Assembly (NCBI GenBank): GCA_020696885.1
Contig: JAJFMS010000071.1
Coordinates: 1-9,115 of the forward strand
Length of the DNA stretch: 9,115 bases
Direction of reading: 5' to 3'
DNA from: Armatimonadota bacterium
Lineage (GTDB): Bacteria; Armatimonadota; SYMT01
Shown here piece after piece: positions 6,293 through 9,115 of this stretch (position 1 is its first letter; each line of letters opens with the position of its first letter). The notes beneath the pieces are model-generated. The model did not search any database and had not been told where the DNA came from. It saw only the letters and a program-made list of their open reading frames with translations. The translations under genes were made by a program, and so were the position numbers.

Positions 6293-6472
6293 CTAGTCGA
6301 TGGTCTTGTGGAGCGCGTCTTTCACTTTGCCGACGCCCTGGCGGAACTCGCCCGCCATCTCCTTCTCGCGGCCTTCTGCGACGTCTTCCGGCTGGTCGGT
6401 GAGATCGCCCCAGGCCTGCTGGACCTTGCCTTCCGCTTCCTTCAGTTTGCCCTTGACTTCGTCTTTATGCAT
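6293..6472 (-). CDS. CsbD-family small stress-response protein
   Basis: A 59-residue, very hydrophilic, Lys/Glu-rich protein matching the CsbD family, named from a sigma-B-controlled B. subtilis gene; the biochemical role is unknown. Typical features are KGKLKEAEGKVQQAWGDLT (7-25) and a second, similar helix GEFRQGVGKVKDAL (41-54), consistent with a small helical bundle. I chose ATG 6472 because GGGGAG lies 5 nt upstream and the family begins with such a Met-x-Lys segment; an in-frame ATG 27 nt further up lacks such a site. It lies 78 nt downstream of pth, with its own probable promoter (6516-6541) and a strong hairpin terminator after it, so it is likely transcribed separately. Confidence 0.88.
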   Translation of the reverse strand: MHKDEVKGKLKEAEGKVQQAWGDLTDQPEDVAEGREKEMAGEFRQGVGKVKDALHKTID

Positions 6473-6515
6473 TTGTTCTCCCCGCGTGCTGCTTTGCACG
6501 CTTTCTTGGCTGGTA

Positions 6516-6541
6516 GTACCCAGGTAAGGGGGTGGGCAAAC
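6516..6541 (-). promoter_or_regulatory. Sigma-B-like promoter upstream of csbD
   Basis: On the - strand GTTTGC (6541-6536) and GGGTAC (6521-6516) are separated by 14 nt, close to the general-stress sigma-B consensus GTTTAA-N12-14-GGGTAT (four of six and five of six). Transcription would start about 37 nt before the csbD ATG at 6472, leaving room for its GGGGAG site. CsbD genes are known sigma-B targets in Bacillus; whether this organism has such a sigma factor cannot be judged here. Confidence 0.4.
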
Positions 6542-6550
6542 GAATACAGG

Positions 6551-7114
6551 TCAGGAGGCGCCGTTGAACCGGCGCATCGCTGCGTCGAGCCCTTCGGTCA
6601 CCACCACTTCGGCGGCCTCGGCGGCGCGGTTGATCGCATCCTGGAGCGCTTCGGTCTCCTCGGGAGCGAACGGGGAGAGCACGTGGTCCACTACGGTCAC
6701 GCCCCGCGGCGGCCGGCCGATGCCCACGCGGATGCGCGGAAACTCCTCGGTGCCCAGATGGTGCACGAGACTTTTCAGCCCGTTGTGGCCGCCCGGTGAG
6801 CCGTTCGCGCGGATGCGGATGCGACCGAGCGGGAGATCCAGGTCATCCGTGATGACGAGGACGGCGCTGCGCGGCAGGTGGAGCTGTCGCAGCAGCGGCA
6901 CCACGCTCTCGCCGGAGAGGTTCATGAAGGTTTGCGGCTCCGCCAGCGCCACCGGGATGGAACCGATCGAGCCGTAGCCCACCAGTGCCCGGCACCGGGA
7001 GCGGGTCACTTCGATCTCGTGCCGCTGCGCCAGACGGTCGATGGCCAGGAAGCCGGCGTTGTGCCGCGTGTGGTGGTACTCGGCACCGGGGTTGCCGAGG
7101 CCCACCACCAGCAT
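6551..7114 (-). CDS. pth: Peptidyl-tRNA hydrolase
   Basis: A 187-residue bacterial Pth, which frees tRNAs by cleaving the ester bond of peptidyl-tRNAs dropped from ribosomes. The active-site set is complete: Asn8 in GLGNPGAEY (5-13), catalytic His18 in TRHNAGF (16-22), Asn65 in TFMNLSGE (62-69), Asp90 in TDDLDLP (89-95) and Asn111 in GGHNGLKSL (108-116). RIRVGIGRP (127-135) is also typical. The start is uncertain: ATG 7114 gives the family N-terminus as in B. subtilis (ML then VGLGNPG); ATG 7159 would add 15 residues, and a GTG at 7237 overlapping the prs stop (GTGA) would add 41, including a hydrophobic stretch. None has a good Shine-Dalgarno sequence. It follows prs in a probable glmU-prs-pth operon. 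Confidence 0.93.
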   Translation of the reverse strand: MLVVGLGNPGAEYHHTRHNAGFLAIDRLAQRHEIEVTRSRCRALVGYGSIGSIPVALAEPQTFMNLSGESVVPLLRQLHLPRSAVLVITDDLDLPLGRIRIRANGSPGGHNGLKSLVHHLGTEEFPRIRVGIGRPPRGVTVVDHVLSPFAPEETEALQDAINRAAEAAEVVVTEGLDAAMRRFNGAS

Positions 7115-7233
7115 GCGGGTCTCAGGGGTGGGGCGGAGGCGAAGGAACGGGAGGCGCATGAATGGGGATCCGGGCTCGGCGTCCGGCGGCTGGCTCCAGT
7201 TGGCGAAGAGCCAGCCGCCGGCGCAGAGCGCGA

Positions 7234-8193
7234 TCACATATAGGGCAAGAACAGTTCGCTGACGCTGGCGCCGCGGTGGATTCGGTCGATCGCGTCCGCG
7301 AGTAACGGGGCGACGCTCAGGCATTCGAATTTCGGGGTGAGCCGCCCTTCGGGGTGGGCGATAGAGTCCGTGATGACCACCTGCTCGATCGCTTCGCACC
7401 GCTCGAGGCGGTCCACGGCCGGGCCGGAGAGCACCGGGTGGGTGCAGGCCACGAGGATGCGTCCCGCTCCCTGGGCACGCAGGGCGTCCACGCCGCCCAC
7501 GATGGAGCCGCCGGTATCGATCATGTCGTCGATGATGATGCAGGTCTTGCCCTGCACGTCGCCGACGACGCTAATCACCTCGCTGCGGTTCGGCTCGGGG
7601 CGCCGCTTGAAGATGATGGCCAGGCCGGCGTCGAGGAGTTGGGCCAGGGAGTGCGCGCGGCCCACCCCGCCTTCGTCCGGGGAGACCACCACCACGCCGC
7701 TATCGCGGATCCCGCGGCCTTTGAAGTACTCCGCGATGAGCGGTCCGCCGTACAGGTGGTCCACCGGGATGTTGAAGAACCCCTGGATCTGCTCCGCGTG
7801 CAGGTCGATGGCGACCACCCGCTCCGCGCCAGCAAGGGTGATGAGGTCCGCCACCAGCCGGGCCGTGATCGGCTCGCGGGGCTTCACCTTCTTGTCCTGG
7901 CGTGCGTAGCCGTAGTAGGGCATCACCACCGTGGTGCGCTCCACGGAGGCCCGCCGTAGGGCATCCAGGATGATCAGTAGCTCCATCACGTGCTCGTTCA
8001 CCGGCTTGGTAGTCGGCTGGATCACGAACACGTCCATCCCGCGCATGCTCTCCTCAATCTTCACCCGCACTTCCCCGTCGCTGAAGCGCGTGAGGAGCAT
8101 GGGCGAAGGGGCCAGGCCCAGGTGAGTGCCGATCGCCTGGGCCAGCTTGGGGTGAGCGCTGCCTGCGAGGATCCGAAGGTTATCGTTGCGCAA
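7234..8193 (-). CDS. prs: Ribose-phosphate pyrophosphokinase (PRPP synthetase)
   Basis: Makes 5-phosphoribosyl 1-diphosphate from ribose 5-phosphate and ATP for purine, pyrimidine, His, Trp and NAD synthesis. The 319-residue length is typical of class I enzymes. Visible are MPYYGYARQDKK (91-102) at the ATP site, DLHAEQIQGFF (130-140) with the conserved His132, the flexible-loop region SPDEGGVGRA (171-180), KRRPEPN (196-202), and the PRPP signature IIIDDMIDTGGS (219-230). The start is the TTG at 8193: GGGAG (8206-8202) stands 8 nt upstream, overlapping the end of the GlmU-like gene, and it gives the family N-terminus (LRILAGSAHPKLA, 6-18). An in-frame ATG at 8229 would extend into the previous gene. 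The gap to the GlmU-like gene is 5 nt, so translation is probably coupled. Confidence 0.95.
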   Translation of the reverse strand: MRNDNLRILAGSAHPKLAQAIGTHLGLAPSPMLLTRFSDGEVRVKIEESMRGMDVFVIQPTTKPVNEHVMELLIILDALRRASVERTTVVMPYYGYARQDKKVKPREPITARLVADLITLAGAERVVAIDLHAEQIQGFFNIPVDHLYGGPLIAEYFKGRGIRDSGVVVVSPDEGGVGRAHSLAQLLDAGLAIIFKRRPEPNRSEVISVVGDVQGKTCIIIDDMIDTGGSIVGGVDALRAQGAGRILVACTHPVLSGPAVDRLERCEAIEQVVITDSIAHPEGRLTPKFECLSVAPLLADAIDRIHRGASVSELFLPYM

Positions 8194-8198
8194 AGGTC

Positions 8199-9115
8199 TT
8201 ACTCCCGCTCCCTGCGTTTCTTGGCCCATTCGGGCTTGTTTATCTGACGGGCCCTCCCCAGTGCGAGGGCGTCGTCGGGGACTGCTTCCGTAACCACCGA
8301 CCCGGCGGCCACGAACCCTCCCTCGCCGATCTCCACCGGGGCTACCAGTGTGGCGTTGGAGCCGATAAAAGCGTTGCGGCCGATGCGCGTCACGTGCTTG
8401 TGCTTCCCGTCGTAATTGCACGTGATGGTGCCGGCGCCGATGTTCGTCTTCTCGCCGACGAACACGTCTCCCATATAGGCGAAATGGCCCAGAGAGACCC
8501 GGTCCTCCACCTCTGCCTTTTTCAGTTCGACGAAGTTGCCGATTTTCACCTTGCGGCCCACCCGGGAACCGGGCCGGAGCTGCGCGAACGGCCCGATGCG
8601 GGTGTCGTCGCCCACCGTGCTATCCGCCAGCACGGCGTTTTGCACGGAGACCCGGTCCCCGAGGGTACAATTGGCGATGCGGGCGCACGGACCGATCTCA
8701 CACCCCTCTCCGATCACGGTGCCGGCTTCCAGGAACGTGGTAGGGCGGATCACGGTGTCCTGGCCGATGGTCACGCCGGCGTCGATATAGGCGCTGGACG
8801 GGTCTTCTACGGTCACCCCCGCCAGCATGTGCTGCTCCAGGATGCGGGCGCGGGCTTCGGCAATGGCCGCCGCGAGGTGGATGCGGGTCCGCACCACGAG
8901 CGCCTCGTTCAGGTCTTCCGGCGTGAAGAATCCGATGGTGGCGCCGAAGTTCTGGAGCGTGGCGAGGAGGGTGCCGTCGCTACTGCCGGAAGTCCGGCGC
9001 TCGCGCAGGGCACGCAGCGCGGCGGCGTCCACCACGCAGACGGCGGGCTCTTCGCCCGGCTCCGGGAGCAGGGCGGTCACTCGGCCGGTCTTTACGTGCT
9101 GCTCCACCAACAGGC
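8199..9115 (-). CDS. glmU: GlmU-like glucosamine-1-phosphate N-acetyltransferase, 5' end outside window, uridylyltransferase part degenerate
   Basis: The frame is open to the window edge, so the N-terminus is missing; about 303 residues are visible, numbered here from the codon at 9108-9110. GlmU normally acetylates glucosamine 1-phosphate (C-terminal domain) and couples it to UTP (N-terminal domain) for UDP-GlcNAc in peptidoglycan synthesis. The left-handed beta-helix acetyltransferase domain (about 100-290) is intact; E. coli residues Arg333, Lys351, His363, Tyr366, Asn377 and Lys392 correspond to Arg179, Lys197, His209, Tyr212, Asn223 and Lys238, with TCNYDGKHK conserved. In contrast the visible end of the uridylyltransferase domain lacks the usual NTG, GEYYLTD and GVNxR motifs (LVVRTR at 71-76). 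It may be acetyltransferase-only or work on another substrate. It leads the probable operon with prs and pth. Confidence 0.85.
   Translation of the reverse strand, partial: LLVEQHVKTGRVTALLPEPGEEPAVCVVDAAALRALRERRTSGSSDGTLLATLQNFGATIGFFTPEDLNEALVVRTRIHLAAAIAEARARILEQHMLAGVTVEDPSSAYIDAGVTIGQDTVIRPTTFLEAGTVIGEGCEIGPCARIANCTLGDRVSVQNAVLADSTVGDDTRIGPFAQLRPGSRVGRKVKIGNFVELKKAEVEDRVSLGHFAYMGDVFVGEKTNIGAGTITCNYDGKHKHVTRIGRNAFIGSNATLVAPVEIGEGGFVAAGSVVTEAVPDDALALGRARQINKPEWAKKRRERE

Noticed and set aside
6308..6799. 163-codon + strand frame across csbD and the end of pth
   Set aside because: It runs antisense through two supported genes and their intergenic control region and has no recognisable domain.

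Overview
The window is GC-rich bacterial chromosomal DNA with tightly packed genes. Two oppositely oriented gene blocks meet in a short convergent intergenic region near 6041-6292. I see no transposase, integrase, tRNA, rRNA or CRISPR array. GC richness, GTG/TTG starts, short GC-rich tandem repeats between genes and a dispersed palindrome with the core GCGCAGCGAAGGATC would fit a Gemmatimonadota- or Acidobacteriota-like soil or sediment bacterium. That placement is only a weak inference, because no marker gene here settles the phylum.

Left block, + strand, 43-6040: a good sigma70-type promoter (TTGACG-N17-TACGAT) and a roughly 120-nt structured leader precede a class III (PatA-like) aminotransferase, a PfkB kinase of the HldA/HldE-N type, a GmhA-like SIS isomerase, a GHMP sugar kinase, an Alg5-like family 2 glycosyltransferase and a class I SAM methyltransferase. 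The gaps are mostly tiny, and the isomerase and GHMP kinase overlap by ATGA. The exception is 269 nt before the isomerase, filled with short tandem repeats. The core (sedoheptulose-7-P isomerase-like enzyme plus two unrelated sugar kinases) suggests synthesis of an activated heptose or heptose-like sugar, with the glycosyltransferase and methyltransferase acting on polyprenyl-linked or cell-surface glycans. No nucleotidyltransferase, phosphatase or epimerase is present, so the pathway is incomplete within the window.

Right block, - strand, 9115-6293: a GlmU-like protein (5' end outside the window), prs, pth and a small CsbD-family stress protein. The order glmU-prs-pth is the widespread housekeeping arrangement, but the L25/Ctc gene often found between prs and pth is missing. 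csbD has its own likely promoter, resembling the general-stress sigma-B type, and a strong hairpin terminator.

The most notable points are: the visible part of the GlmU uridylyltransferase domain looks degenerate while the acetyltransferase domain is intact; two kinase families sit beside one isomerase whose predicted metal ligands are changed; the isomerase start codon lies directly behind a heptamer tandem repeat instead of a ribosome-binding site; the first transcript has mutually exclusive leader hairpins; and csbD has the sigma-B-like promoter. I do not see a clearly new multi-gene system such as a defence island.
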